Part shown: positions 6,731 to 15,710 of the stretch, in pieces
Layout: each line of letters opens with the position of its first letter
Numbering within the stretch: position 1 is the first letter of the stretch
Assembly: GCF_002159975.1 (NCBI RefSeq)
Contig: NZ_NFJR01000007.1
Coordinates: 1-64,000, forward strand
DNA length: 64,000 nucleotides
Reading direction: 5' to 3'
DNA from: Barnesiella sp. An22
Lineage (GTDB): Bacteria > Bacteroidota > Bacteroidia > Bacteroidales > Barnesiellaceae
Made by a program: the position numbers and the translations under genes
Notes under the pieces: model-generated
The model's input: the letters and a program-made list of their open reading frames with translations, nothing else
Database searches by the model: none
Told to the model about the DNA's origin: nothing

Positions 6731-8137
6731 ATGCAACGAATCTTCCTGTCAGGACTGCTCACGCTATTCATGCTCCTGCATACGCCCGCACGGGCCCAAA
6801 GCCTCGAATCGTTTCTGGCCGACCCGGCCTTTACGCCCGCCTCGATAGGCATCTGCATCACCGATGTGGCTACGGGCGAAACCCTCGTGTCGCACAACGA
6901 CCGGCAAGCCATCATTCCCGCCTCGACCGTCAAGGTCATCACCTCGGCTACCGCCCTGCGGCTGCTGGGGAGCGACTACCGCACCTCGACTACCGTGGGA
7001 TACACCGGACAAATCGACTCTGCGGGGACCCTGCACGGCACGCTGGTGATACGAGGCGGAGGCGACCCCTCGCTGGGTTCGGCCTACGGCAGCCGCCCGG
7101 CCGAAGAGTTTGTCGACCGGGTAATCGACGCCCTGCAAACGCAAGGCATCCGGGCCATCGAGGGACCCATCGTGGTCGACAATTCGCTCTTCGACGGACC
7201 GGCCGTTTCGCCCAAGTGGATGCTCGAGGATCTCATCTGGTACTACGCCACCGGGTGCCACGCCTTTTCGTACCGCGACAACCAGGTACGCATCGAGGTG
7301 CGATACAACGGACACAACTACAAGACCGCCCGCATCACGCCGCCGCACAGCATCGACCTCGACAGCTGGCTCCTGCCCGGCGACCGGGAAGAGGTATCGG
7401 TCACCCACATCGGCAACCGCTACACCCTCACCGGCACCATTCCCCGTCAGTGGGCGCGCTATCGGCTCGACCTGGCCGTCGACCATCCCGACAGCCTGTT
7501 CCTGCGCGAATTGCACAAACAGTTGAAACAGGCCGGCATTGCCTGTACCGAAGCAGGCCAAACGACCGAGGGAGGCCCCGAAACCCAACTGCTCGACTAC
7601 CCCTCGGAGTCGCTCGCCCAGCTGGCCCGCAGCCTCAACGTGCACAGCCTCAACCTCTATGCCGAGAGCCTGCTGCGGCACATCGCTCTCGCCTCGGCTC
7701 CCCGGGGCAGTGCCGAGAAAGGTCTCGAAACGATACGCAGCTACTGGCAACCCCTCGGGGCCGACTCGACCGAGCTCTTCCTCTACGACGGCTCGGGACT
7801 GGCCCGCAACAACCGGGTGTCGGCCCGCTATCTGACCCAGGTACTCGCCGCCACGGCCCGCGACCCGCAGGTAGGCGAAACCTTCGTGCAGTCACTGCCC
7901 CTGGCCGGGAGCGAAGGCTCGGTAGCCTCGTTCATGCGCAACAGTCCCCTGCCCGGCGAACTGCGGCTGAAGAGCGGCACCATGAGCGATGTCCACGCCT
8001 ATGCCGGCTACTACACCGCCCCCTCGGGCAAACGGTATACAATCGTGCTGATGTTCAACAACTATACCTGCACCCGCACCCAGTTGAAGGAGAAAATTGC
8101 CGCATGGCTCACCGCAACACTCTCTAAAAAAGAGTAA
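6731..8137 (+). CDS. dacB: D-alanyl-D-alanine carboxypeptidase/endopeptidase (PBP4 type)
   Basis: The 468-residue precursor has a signal peptide cut near ARAQ (about residue 23). It carries the three penicillin-binding motifs of the S13 peptidase family: SxxK as STVK (Ser65-Lys68), SxN as SLN (Ser306-Asn308), and KTG as KSG (Lys414-Gly416). It trims or cleaves peptidoglycan cross-links in the periplasm. A large domain inserted between the first two motifs is typical of PBP4. The start at 6731 is chosen because the signal peptide follows it and the promoter TATCTTTG at 6691 would lie inside any longer version. Confidence 0.93.
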   Translation: MQRIFLSGLLTLFMLLHTPARAQSLESFLADPAFTPASIGICITDVATGETLVSHNDRQAIIPASTVKVITSATALRLLGSDYRTSTTVGYTGQIDSAGTLHGTLVIRGGGDPSLGSAYGSRPAEEFVDRVIDALQTQGIRAIEGPIVVDNSLFDGPAVSPKWMLEDLIWYYATGCHAFSYRDNQVRIEVRYNGHNYKTARITPPHSIDLDSWLLPGDREEVSVTHIGNRYTLTGTIPRQWARYRLDLAVDHPDSLFLRELHKQLKQAGIACTEAGQTTEGGPETQLLDYPSESLAQLARSLNVHSLNLYAESLLRHIALASAPRGSAEKGLETIRSYWQPLGADSTELFLYDGSGLARNNRVSARYLTQVLAATARDPQVGETFVQSLPLAGSEGSVASFMRNSPLPGELRLKSGTMSDVHAYAGYYTAPSGKRYTIVLMFNNYTCTRTQLKEKIAAWLTATLSKKE

Positions 8138-8186
8138 CCGACCTCTAAATTTTTTCGGCTCTCGGCGTACATCTGTTATTTTTGTA

Positions 8187-8194
8187 TATCTTTG
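8187..8194 (+). promoter_or_regulatory. -7 box upstream of the acidic-protein gene
   Basis: TATCTTTG matches the consensus, but no clear -33 was found. It would give a leader of about 100 nt before the ATG at 8301, with no recognised structure. Confidence 0.55.
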
Positions 8195-8300
8195 TGGAAG
8201 ATAGAAGGCCGTCAGGCACAGGCAAGTGTCGAAAACCGTGTTTCCCGTTTGCCGCTGCACTTGTCCCCCGCTATCCTTGAATAACCAAAATACCGAATTT

Positions 8301-9284
8301 ATGTCACGAGACAGTCGCATCGCATATATCATCGGCCAACTGGGCGAACTGCGGGAGCTCCTGCTCGTCATCGAGCAGGCAGGCAATGCCGCTCCCGGTA
8401 TCCTGCTGAAGCTGGCCCGGGAGAAAGCCGAGTCGATAGACCGTTCGACCCGCGAACTGAGGTCGCCCCAATTCTGGACCGAATTGCAGAACCACGAACC
8501 TTTTGCCGATACTGCCCCGGCCGACGAGGCAACCCCCTATACTCCGGAGAGCGGCGTAGAGCGTCCCGCTCACGAAGCGGAAGCCTCGGCGACCAACGAG
8601 GCTTTCGACGATCAGGAGGAGCCGTGGAACATACCGGTAACTCCGTCTGCCCCAACCTCCGAAGCAGAAGAACCGGCTGATACGTGGGCTGAAGGGAAGC
8701 ACGAAACGCCCATCGAACCCACCCCCCTTCACGAGGCCGAAACAGCCGAAGAGGACAAGAACGAACCCGATACGGACGTCTTCCTCGAACCGGCCGACGA
8801 ATCGCACGAATCGCATCAACCCCAACCCGAGCCAGAAACCCCGGCCGAGCCGGAACCGCAACCCGAAGAGCCGCTCTACCCCTGGGAGCAGTTGAGCGAC
8901 GAGGAGCGGTCGGCTGCACAGGACGACAAACTCGTCGACTATGACGACGAAGAGACCGACGACTACGACGAGACCGACTACGAGGATACCCCCGCGGCCG
9001 ACCTCCCTGCCGACGAACCCTCCACCCCGGTCACCCTCGAAGAGGCACTGCAACGCCAGCAGGCCAAGGAGCTGCGCAAGGCGCTGAGTCTGAACGACCG
9101 CTTCCGCTTCCGCCGCGAGCTCTTCGGCAACAGCGACATCCGCATGAACGAAACCCTGGCCCTCATCGACGCCATGCACTCCTACGACGAGGCCGAGGAC
9201 TACATACTCAACGACCTGAACTGGGACCTCGACAATCCCGAAGTGGCCGAGTTTATGAAAATCGTACAGAAACATTTCCTATAA
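8301..9284 (+). CDS. Uncharacterised highly acidic protein with disordered centre
   Basis: I do not recognise a named family. The 327 residues form three parts. An N-terminal helical segment (about 1-60) includes YIIGQLGELRELLLVIEQAG. A long Glu/Asp/Pro/Thr-rich region that should be disordered spans about 70-240. A compact C-terminal helical domain covers about 250-327, with RFRRELFGNSDIRMNETLAL and a YILNDLNWDLDNPEVAEFMK segment. There is no signal peptide or membrane helix, so it is cytoplasmic. It begins at the ATG downstream of a TATCTTTG box and is only 9 nt from rsmI, suggesting co-transcription. The C-terminal domain looks conserved enough to be a protein-protein interaction module. 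Confidence 0.8.
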   Translation: MSRDSRIAYIIGQLGELRELLLVIEQAGNAAPGILLKLAREKAESIDRSTRELRSPQFWTELQNHEPFADTAPADEATPYTPESGVERPAHEAEASATNEAFDDQEEPWNIPVTPSAPTSEAEEPADTWAEGKHETPIEPTPLHEAETAEEDKNEPDTDVFLEPADESHESHQPQPEPETPAEPEPQPEEPLYPWEQLSDEERSAAQDDKLVDYDDEETDDYDETDYEDTPAADLPADEPSTPVTLEEALQRQQAKELRKALSLNDRFRFRRELFGNSDIRMNETLALIDAMHSYDEAEDYILNDLNWDLDNPEVAEFMKIVQKHFL

Positions 9285-9293
9285 TCCTGCACC

Positions 9294-10019
9294 ATGGCTA
9301 AGCTCTATGTAGTACCTACTCCGGTAGGAAATCTCGAAGACATGACATTCCGGGCCATCGCCGTGCTGCGGGAGGTCGACTGCATTCTGGCCGAGGATAC
9401 CCGCACCAGCGGCATCCTGCTCAAACACTACGACATACGCACCCGCATGCAGTCGCACCACAAGTTCAACGAGCACCAGACCGTCGAGGGTATCGTGACG
9501 CGCATCGAGGGGGGCGAGACCATCGCCCTCATCTCCGACGCCGGCACACCGGCCATCTCCGACCCCGGCTTCCTGCTGGTCCGCGAGTGCCGCCGGCGGG
9601 GTATCCCCGTCGAGTGTCTGCCCGGTGCCACCGCCTTCGTGCCGGCCCTGGTGGCTTCGGGTCTGCCCAACGAGAAATTCTGCTTCGAGGGCTTCCTCCC
9701 CCAGAAGAAGGGGCGGGCCACCCGGCTGGCCCAACTGGCCGACGAACTCCGCACAATCATCTTCTACGAGTCGCCCTTCCGCCTGCTCAAGACCCTGGTG
9801 CAGTTCAAGGATACCTTCGGCGGCGAACGCGAAGCCTCGGTGAGCCGCGAAATCTCCAAGATTCACGAAGAGACGGTGCGAGGCACCCTCGACGAACTCA
9901 TCGCCCACTTTACCGAACACGAGCCCAAGGGCGAAATCGTCATCGTCGTGGCCGGCGCCCCCGAAAAGCCCAAGGAGAAAAAGAGAGACAAATATCCCAA
10001 AAGCGATACACAACTATAA
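9294..10019 (+). CDS. rsmI: 16S rRNA (cytidine-1402-2'-O)-methyltransferase
   Basis: The 241-residue protein begins YVVPTPVGNLEDMTFRA and has LAEDTRTSGILLKHY and LISDAGTPAISDPG. These are signature motifs of RsmI, a tetrapyrrole-methylase-fold enzyme. It methylates the ribose of C1402 in the ribosomal P site, using S-adenosylmethionine. Its length is shorter than the E. coli protein (about 286), as in other Bacteroidota that lack the C-terminal extension. The C-terminal tail is Lys-rich. It sits between the acidic-protein gene and a coiled-coil lipoprotein with short gaps. Confidence 0.95.
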   Translation: MAKLYVVPTPVGNLEDMTFRAIAVLREVDCILAEDTRTSGILLKHYDIRTRMQSHHKFNEHQTVEGIVTRIEGGETIALISDAGTPAISDPGFLLVRECRRRGIPVECLPGATAFVPALVASGLPNEKFCFEGFLPQKKGRATRLAQLADELRTIIFYESPFRLLKTLVQFKDTFGGEREASVSREISKIHEETVRGTLDELIAHFTEHEPKGEIVIVVAGAPEKPKEKKRDKYPKSDTQL

Positions 10020-10037
10020 TTTTAATTTAAAACCATT

Positions 10038-10913
10038 ATGAAAAAGGCTATTACCGCTGCCATCGCAGCATCTGTATTGATGATCGGTTGTACCAACCAA
10101 TCGACCGAAGTGAAAAGACTGCAGGCCGAAAACGATTCGTTACTCCAAGTCAACGCACAGACGACGGCCGACTTCAACGAAATGATTCAACTGATGAACG
10201 ACGTAGAAGAGGGATTCCGCCAAATCAAAGAGGCCGAAAACTATCTGGTTACCCAGAAGGACGCCAACGGCGAAGTCTCGCTTACGACCCGCGAACAGAT
10301 TAAAAACGATATGACCCTGGTGGCCGAGACCTTGCAGAAGAACAAGGAGCGGCTCGACAAACTGCAAAAACAGCTCAACCAGAGCAAGAACCAGTCGGCT
10401 GCCCTGCAAAAGACCATTACCCGCCTGCAAGGCGAAATTGCCGAAAAGACCGAAATGATTACCTCGCTGCAGGAGTCGCTCGCCAAACGCGACGTGCGCA
10501 TTGCCGAACTCGACGAAGCTGTCAACAACCTCACCGGTCAGGTAGAGAACCTCACCACCGAAAACCAGCAACAGAAAGAGGTGCTGATGACTCAAGACGA
10601 GGCCCTCAATACCGTATACTATGCCCTGGGTACCAACAAGGAACTGAAGGAGCAGAAGATTGTCGAGGGAGGCGGTCTCTTCTCGTCGAAGAAGGTGATG
10701 GAAGGTGAATACAACAAAGACTACTTCACCACGGCCGACATGCGCAAACTGCGCGACATCCCCTTCGACAGCAAGAAGGCCAAGCTGCTGACCAAGCACC
10801 CCGAAGGTACCTACGAAATGCAGAAGGACAACGAGGGCTACATCACGCTGGTCATCACCAACCCCGAGAGTTTCTGGAGCCTGAGCCGCTATCTGGTAGT
10901 CGAGCTCAACTAA
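10038..10913 (+). CDS. Coiled-coil lipoprotein resembling the Cbp1 collagen-binding adhesin family
   Basis: The 291-residue precursor has a lipobox ending at Cys18 (VLMIGC). A long heptad-rich coiled coil (about residues 25-190) follows, then a compact C-terminal domain with FNKDYFT-like NKDYFTTADMRKL and ESFWSLSRYLVV. This layout matches a Bacteroidales lipoprotein family that includes the B. fragilis adhesin Cbp1. Family assignment is from memory, and collagen binding here is not shown. It is 18 nt after rsmI and likely in the same transcript, followed by a hairpin. It is probably anchored in the outer membrane. Confidence 0.75.
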   Translation: MKKAITAAIAASVLMIGCTNQSTEVKRLQAENDSLLQVNAQTTADFNEMIQLMNDVEEGFRQIKEAENYLVTQKDANGEVSLTTREQIKNDMTLVAETLQKNKERLDKLQKQLNQSKNQSAALQKTITRLQGEIAEKTEMITSLQESLAKRDVRIAELDEAVNNLTGQVENLTTENQQQKEVLMTQDEALNTVYYALGTNKELKEQKIVEGGGLFSSKKVMEGEYNKDYFTTADMRKLRDIPFDSKKAKLLTKHPEGTYEMQKDNEGYITLVITNPESFWSLSRYLVVELN

Positions 10914-10936
10914 CCGGGACATTAACCCCATTTACC

Positions 10937-10980
10937 CCGACGGGGCCGGAGGCAACGCCTCGGGCCTCGTCGGCTGTTCT
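10937..10980 (+). terminator. Hairpin after the coiled-coil lipoprotein gene
   Basis: CCGACG (10937-10942) pairs with CGTCGG (10968-10973), with further GGCC/GGCC and AGGC/GCCT pairing inside. The tail is only weakly T-rich (CTGTTCTT), so it may be an inefficient terminator. Confidence 0.55.
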
Positions 10981-11006
10981 TACCTAAACACCCACGACTT
11001 GTACCC

Positions 11007-11651
11007 ATGACCCGCTACCTGCCTACCCTGCTGGCGCTACTGCTGTTCACCTCGTGCGACAGCTTCTTTGAAAAGGAATCGGCCTTGCCGCACAACCCCG
11101 AGCGCCCCGAGCTGCCCCCGGCTCGCGACCGCCGCTTTGTCGTCGACAGTATCCGATACTACTTCGACTATTGGAGCAGCAAGACCACCCAACTGGCCGA
11201 CGAGACCTGTATCGTCATCATCTCAAACTCGCTCGACCAGGAATGGTACGATACACCCTCGCCCCCACAAGACCCGCTCTACAACTACTCCTACTTCTCC
11301 AGCGAAGACCCCGTGCTGGCCCAAATCTACACCGACACCCTGCGGGTGAGAACCCCCTGTTATGTCGATGACGACAACCACATCGTGCTGGGAGATTCGC
11401 TGTACAGCTTTCAGTCCTTCACGGCTGAGGTGACCTTGGCCGAAATAGACCGGACCATCGACGAGATATGTATCCCGCCTCACACCGAGACCTACGTCTA
11501 CGGCCGGTACAGCATCAACTACTACAACATAGCCTACACCGCCTGGCTCACCGAATTGACAAGCAACACCCCCATCACCATCGAGGGCATGTGGGAGGGC
11601 AGTATCGTCAACGACGACTTCACGACACGCACCGAGTCGCACCCGCTGTAA
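11007..11651 (+). CDS. Uncharacterised lipoprotein, 214 aa
   Basis: No family was recognised. The N-terminus is a lipoprotein signal with lipobox LLFTSC (Cys17). The mature part is rich in Tyr, Asp and Thr. It contains DSIRYYFDYWSSKTTQLAD, a long predicted beta-rich middle, and a C-terminal YGRYSINYYNIAYTAWL segment, suggesting a small beta-sandwich or barrel-like periplasmic domain. It follows a hairpin and ends before a perfect bidirectional terminator, so it is probably a single-gene unit. Codon use resembles its neighbours. Confidence 0.75.
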   Translation: MTRYLPTLLALLLFTSCDSFFEKESALPHNPERPELPPARDRRFVVDSIRYYFDYWSSKTTQLADETCIVIISNSLDQEWYDTPSPPQDPLYNYSYFSSEDPVLAQIYTDTLRVRTPCYVDDDNHIVLGDSLYSFQSFTAEVTLAEIDRTIDEICIPPHTETYVYGRYSINYYNIAYTAWLTELTSNTPITIEGMWEGSIVNDDFTTRTESHPL

Positions 11652-11704
11652 CCCGTCGGCCGGCATAGCCGCAACCCGAGGGATAGAGACACGCCATAAA
11701 CAAG

Positions 11705-11743
11705 AATCCCCGCAAAAGCCCTTTACAGAGCCTTGCGGGGATT
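11705..11743. terminator. Bidirectional terminator between the lipoprotein gene and ribBA
   Basis: AATCCCCGCAA (11705-11715) and TTGCGGGGATT (11733-11743) are perfect inverted arms of 11 bp with a 17-nt loop. A T-rich tail follows on the plus strand. It lies between two convergent genes. Confidence 0.8.
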
Positions 11744-11811
11744 GTTTGTATATCATCTCATGGGACAGACATCCCGGTCTTCCCGAGGGACAAACGCACC
11801 AGAGTCAACCA

Positions 11812-13032
11812 CTACTTTTCTTCGACATGCAGCGTGTGGCCCATGCGTTTCTCTTTGGTGAGCAGGTAGCGGCGGTTGTATTCGTTGGGAGTCACCTCGA
11901 TAGGCACGTTCTCGACAATCTCCAGACCGTAAGCCTCGAGGCCGATACGCTTCACGGGATTGTTGGTCATCAGCCGTAACTTGTGCACACCTATGTCGCG
12001 CAGGATGCTGGCCCCCACGCCATAGTCACGCTCATCGGCCTGATGGCCCAGGCACAGATTGGCATCGACCGTATCCATACCCTCTTCCTGGAGCTTGTAA
12101 GCCTTCATCTTCTCCATCAGACCTATTCCACGGCCCTCCTGGTTCAGATAGATAATGGCGCCTTTACCCTCCTTTTCGATCTGCTGCATGGCCTTGTGAA
12201 GCTGCTCGCCACAGTCGCAACGCATCGACCCGAATATGTCGCCCGTGGCACAAGAGGAGTGTACCCGCACCAAAACGGGTTCGTCCTTCTCGAACGAGCC
12301 TTTAATCAAGGCAATGTGTTCGAGCCCGTTGCTCTTTTGGCGGAAGGGAATCAGGCGGAAGTGTCCGTACTCGGTAGGCATGTCTACCTCGACACCTCTC
12401 TCGATCAGCGACTCCTGTTTCAACCGATAGGCAATCAGGTCGCGAATGGCGATAATCTTGATGCCGAACTTCTGGGCCACCTGCGTCAACTGCGGCAAGC
12501 GGGCCATGGTACCGTCTTCGTTGAGAATCTCGATAAGGGCGGCAGCCGGATAGAGCCCGGCCAGGCGAGCCAAGTCGACGGCAGCCTCGGTATGACCGGC
12601 CCGTTTCAACACACCCTTGTCTTGCGCATAGAGGGGATTGATGTGACCGGGACGTCCGAAGGTCTCGGGAGTCGAAGCGGGGTCGGCCAAAGCCCGTATC
12701 GTAGCGGCACGGTCGTGGCTCGATACACCGGTGGTGCACCCCTCCAGCTTGTCGATGGTCACGGTGAAGGGAGTCCCCAACATCGAGGTATTGTGGCTCA
12801 CCTGGCGGTAGAGTTGAAGCTCTTCGCAACGCTTCTGCGTAATGGGAGCACACAAGACACCCCGGCCGTTGGTGAGCATGAAGTTCACCTTCTCGGGGGT
12901 GATGGCCTCGGCGGCGATGATGAAATCGCCCTCGTTTTCGCGGTCCTCATCGTCGACGACAATCAAAAACTTGCCCTGTCTAAAATCTTCGACAGCCTCG
13001 TCTATTGTACTTAAAATGGTCTCTTTGTTCAT
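11812..13032 (-). CDS. ribBA: Bifunctional DHBP synthase / GTP cyclohydrolase II
   Basis: This 406-residue enzyme makes both early riboflavin precursors. The N-terminal half is 3,4-dihydroxy-2-butanone-4-phosphate synthase, with [14 protein letters not shown] and the [13 protein letters not shown] region. The C-terminal half is GTP cyclohydrolase II, with the zinc site [18 protein letters not shown] and [16 protein letters not shown]. The start at 13032 is chosen because relatives begin just before [16 protein letters not shown] and the ATG sits 4 nt after the lptF stop. No FMN riboswitch was seen, so it is probably expressed from the lptF promoter. Confidence 0.96.
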   Translation of the reverse strand: MNKETILSTIDEAVEDFRQGKFLIVVDDEDRENEGDFIIAAEAITPEKVNFMLTNGRGVLCAPITQKRCEELQLYRQVSHNTSMLGTPFTVTIDKLEGCTTGVSSHDRAATIRALADPASTPETFGRPGHINPLYAQDKGVLKRAGHTEAAVDLARLAGLYPAAALIEILNEDGTMARLPQLTQVAQKFGIKIIAIRDLIAYRLKQESLIERGVEVDMPTEYGHFRLIPFRQKSNGLEHIALIKGSFEKDEPVLVRVHSSCATGDIFGSMRCDCGEQLHKAMQQIEKEGKGAIIYLNQEGRGIGLMEKMKAYKLQEEGMDTVDANLCLGHQADERDYGVGASILRDIGVHKLRLMTNNPVKRIGLEAYGLEIVENVPIEVTPNEYNRRYLLTKEKRMGHTLHVEEK

Positions 13033-13036
13033 ATCC

Positions 13037-14983
13037 TTATATAGTTTTATCTTCATCGTTCATTCGATCGGCCTCATCCTTCTCGAGCAGAGCCTGCAAC
13101 TCGCCATTGGTGCGAATCACCCCTTCTACCTCGTTGCGCAACAGACGCTGCTGGTGCGCCCCTACCCCGTAAAGCAACAATCCCAGGGGGAAAAAGATGG
13201 CCAGCACATAGCCCCATTTGGGCGAAGGAGCCGGACGATAGACCCAGAGGTTACGCAACACGGGATAATCCATCAGCTTACTGATAACCAGCTGACTGTG
13301 ACTATTCGACGTGTAGTTGACCAAATCGTCGATCTGGGCTCCCAGGGCCGTAATATCCTCCTTGGCATATCCATACAGACAATACCTCCAATACGACTGT
13401 CGCTTGCGCCCCACCTTGTCGAGATACCGGTTGCAGGCTACCGACAACTGTTCGGCCTTCTCAATGGCCACCCGGGGAAACATATCTTCGATAATCACCT
13501 CCTTCAAAACCACCTTGCGCAGCTCTTGCCGCCCAATCAGTTTCCGGAAGAAGTTGACATAGACGTCGGGGTTGAATACGGCCGAATCCTTCACCGCCTT
13601 GTAGGTGAGGAAGATACCCAATGGCAAAAGCACCGCCGAGCTGAGCCACATGCCTTCCCAAACCTCCCAGCGGCCATCACGGGCCAGCTTGTAGCCGGTG
13701 TTGTCGATGATGTAGTAGAAGATAAACATGAACACCGACACCACCACCGGCATACCCAGTCCACCCTTGCGGATGATAGCCCCCAGCGGAGCCCCTATGA
13801 AGAAGAAGATGATGCAGGCAAACGAGAGGGTAAACTTCTTGTACATCTCGATTTGGTGACGTCTGATTACCTTGTTCTCCTCCTTCATCGTGTAGCTGCG
13901 GAACTCGTAATCCGACCGATAGCGTTCGGCCCGGGCCAAGGCCCGGTCGAGGTAGAGCTGCTTGCGCTGCAGACTGCCGCCGTTGAACACGCTGTCGAGG
14001 TCGAGCGTAGCCGCCTCGGCCAATGCCGCCTGCTCCCGCACCGAATCGTTGGCGGGTATCTTGGCCCCCGGCCGGTCGTAGAGCGAGAAGTAGCCCGACG
14101 ACCGCAGGCTGCGGGCATAGTTGTCGCCGATGCTGTCGACCCGGGTCGTCATCGAGTCTATCGACAGTTGCAGGGCATTCAGGTCCTTACCGATATACTG
14201 GTTCTGCATGATGCCGTCGTCCATGCGGTTGAAGTTGGCATCGAAGGCAATCATGATCTCTTTCAGCGAAAAGGTCTCCCGACGATAGGGAATGTTGGTG
14301 GCACTGGTGCGCTGGTCGCGCAGGTTCTCAAACGACTCGCCGTTGTAGAGGGTGAGGAATAGGTGCTGCTTGTCGTCGGTCATCTTCAGCTTGCCCGAGT
14401 CGGCCAGAATAATCATGGCGTTGTCAAAACCGGCCGACATGTCGTAAATCATCACGTCGTAGAGCATGCCGGTCTTGTGATCTTTCTTTTTTACATAGAG
14501 GTTGTAGCCGCTTATCTGGTCGTAGAATACCCCCTCGGGAATATCGAGCTCGGGCGACTTCTGCCGCATCGAGTAGAGCAGGGTCCACATCTTCACCTGC
14601 GACTTGGGCAGTACGTTGTTCTGGAAAAAGAAGGCACCGATGGCCACAAAGATAAGGAAGATAACCAACGGCCGCATGATTTGCAGCAGCGAGATACCGG
14701 CCGCCTTGATGGCCAGCAGCTCCAGCCGCTCGCCCAGATTGCCGAAGGTCATCAGCGAAGCCAGCAGGATGGCCAGCGGCAGGGCCATGGGCACCATGGT
14801 CACGGCAGCATAGAAAAACAGTTCGGCCAGAACCGACATTTCGAGACCCTTCCCTACCATCTCATCGACGTACCGCCACAAAAACTGCATGAGTACGATG
14901 AAGAGGCAGATGAAGAATGTCATCAGAAACAGGGGTAAGAAGCTCTTCAGGATAAACCTGTATAGTCGTTTGATATAGAACAT
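13037..14983 (-). CDS. lptF: LptF/LptG-family lipopolysaccharide export permease (extended)
   Basis: The 648-residue protein is a YjgP/YjgQ-type permease of the LPS transporter that moves LPS from the inner membrane onto the Lpt bridge. N-terminal helices include [16 protein letters not shown] and the [24 protein letters not shown] region. A periplasmic domain follows, then C-terminal helices with [21 protein letters not shown]. coli LptF/G are about 360 residues. The extra length is in a large periplasmic or linker insert (about residues 290-400) and a C-terminal cytosolic region of about 150 residues with one more helix near the end. It is first in a unit with ribBA. Confidence 0.9.
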   Translation of the reverse strand: MFYIKRLYRFILKSFLPLFLMTFFICLFIVLMQFLWRYVDEMVGKGLEMSVLAELFFYAAVTMVPMALPLAILLASLMTFGNLGERLELLAIKAAGISLLQIMRPLVIFLIFVAIGAFFFQNNVLPKSQVKMWTLLYSMRQKSPELDIPEGVFYDQISGYNLYVKKKDHKTGMLYDVMIYDMSAGFDNAMIILADSGKLKMTDDKQHLFLTLYNGESFENLRDQRTSATNIPYRRETFSLKEIMIAFDANFNRMDDGIMQNQYIGKDLNALQLSIDSMTTRVDSIGDNYARSLRSSGYFSLYDRPGAKIPANDSVREQAALAEAATLDLDSVFNGGSLQRKQLYLDRALARAERYRSDYEFRSYTMKEENKVIRRHQIEMYKKFTLSFACIIFFFIGAPLGAIIRKGGLGMPVVVSVFMFIFYYIIDNTGYKLARDGRWEVWEGMWLSSAVLLPLGIFLTYKAVKDSAVFNPDVYVNFFRKLIGRQELRKVVLKEVIIEDMFPRVAIEKAEQLSVACNRYLDKVGRKRQSYWRYCLYGYAKEDITALGAQIDDLVNYTSNSHSQLVISKLMDYPVLRNLWVYRPAPSPKWGYVLAIFFPLGLLLYGVGAHQQRLLRNEVEGVIRTNGELQALLEKDEADRMNDEDKTI

Positions 14984-15005
14984 TCTTTTGCCGATTATCA
15001 GAATG

Positions 15006-15013
15006 CAAAAGTA
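15006..15013 (-). promoter_or_regulatory. -7 box of the lptF-ribBA unit
   Basis: TACTTTTG on the minus strand matches TAnnTTTG and lies about 22 nt upstream of the lptF start. The -33 region is T-rich but not exact. Confidence 0.55.
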
Positions 15014-15095
15014 AAGCAAAAAAATGAATTTCCGAAAAGGCTATAACCTTTATTGGGAAGAATCGTCGAAAAGAGACCTCTCTCTACCCTCCGCG

Positions 15096-15479
15096 TCACA
15101 CACCCAGCTTGCGGCGCAAGGTCTCGATCTGGTGATCCCACAGGTCGCGGCTGTCGGCCATCTCGTCGGGATAGGCAAAATCGGTAACGACCAGCATGGT
15201 GGCACCCGTCAGCTCCGAGGTGGTGATGCGAAGCTCGAAGTAGCTCCGGCTCTCCTCGTCGTCCACCCAGTGAAAGCGGATATAGAGCCCCGTGCGCACA
15301 GCTATCTGGTGGGCCTCCTGCGATGTCTTGTTCCAGAAAAAAGTAAACTGTTTGCCGTCGCTCTGCACATCGTCGGCAAACCAGTCGGCCAACCCGTTTT
15401 TGGTCCCTATATACGGCCACAGTAAAGCAGGTGAAACGCTTTTCAACTCATATTCAATCACAAACTTTTCCTTATTCAT
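15096..15479 (-). CDS. START-like domain protein of Bacteroidota
   Basis: The 127-residue protein reads as a small SRPBCC/START-like helix-grip fold: SVSPALLWPYIGTKNGLADWFADDV, then a beta-rich FTFFWNKTSQEAHQ section, and a C-terminal amphipathic helix DSRDLWDHQIETLRRKLGV. Members bind hydrophobic ligands, but this subfamily has no known substrate. It is conserved across Bacteroidota and is often near lptF or ribosomal genes. It is 112 nt upstream of lptF on the same strand, but lptF has its own -7 box. Confidence 0.82.
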   Translation of the reverse strand: MNKEKFVIEYELKSVSPALLWPYIGTKNGLADWFADDVQSDGKQFTFFWNKTSQEAHQIAVRTGLYIRFHWVDDEESRSYFELRITTSELTGATMLVVTDFAYPDEMADSRDLWDHQIETLRRKLGV

Positions 15480-15667
15480 AAACCTCTCTATATTATAGCA
15501 TTTCCCTCTTCAGACAAAGGAAAATTTTTCTCTTTCCGACGGCGAATATAGAGATATTATTCTTATCTTTAGCAGTAAAACCTGAAAAAATGGAGTGAAA
15601 ACAAAAATTCGAGCTATTTTATATAATATTTACCCAGAATTGCAAACTGGATATTACATTTTATTGC

Positions 15668-15675
15668 TACATTTG
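15668..15675 (+). promoter_or_regulatory. -7 box of pta-ackA
   Basis: TACATTTG lies about 35 nt upstream of the pta start. A correctly spaced TTTG is not obvious, so the -33 is uncertain. Confidence 0.55.
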
Positions 15676-15710
15676 CAGGTATAAAAAACAACATAAAAAC
15701 CAATCCGACT

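Noticed and set aside
12900-13060. FMN riboswitch before ribBA
   Set aside because: ribBA starts 4 nt after the lptF stop, leaving no room for a leader, and none of the FMN aptamer segments were seen.
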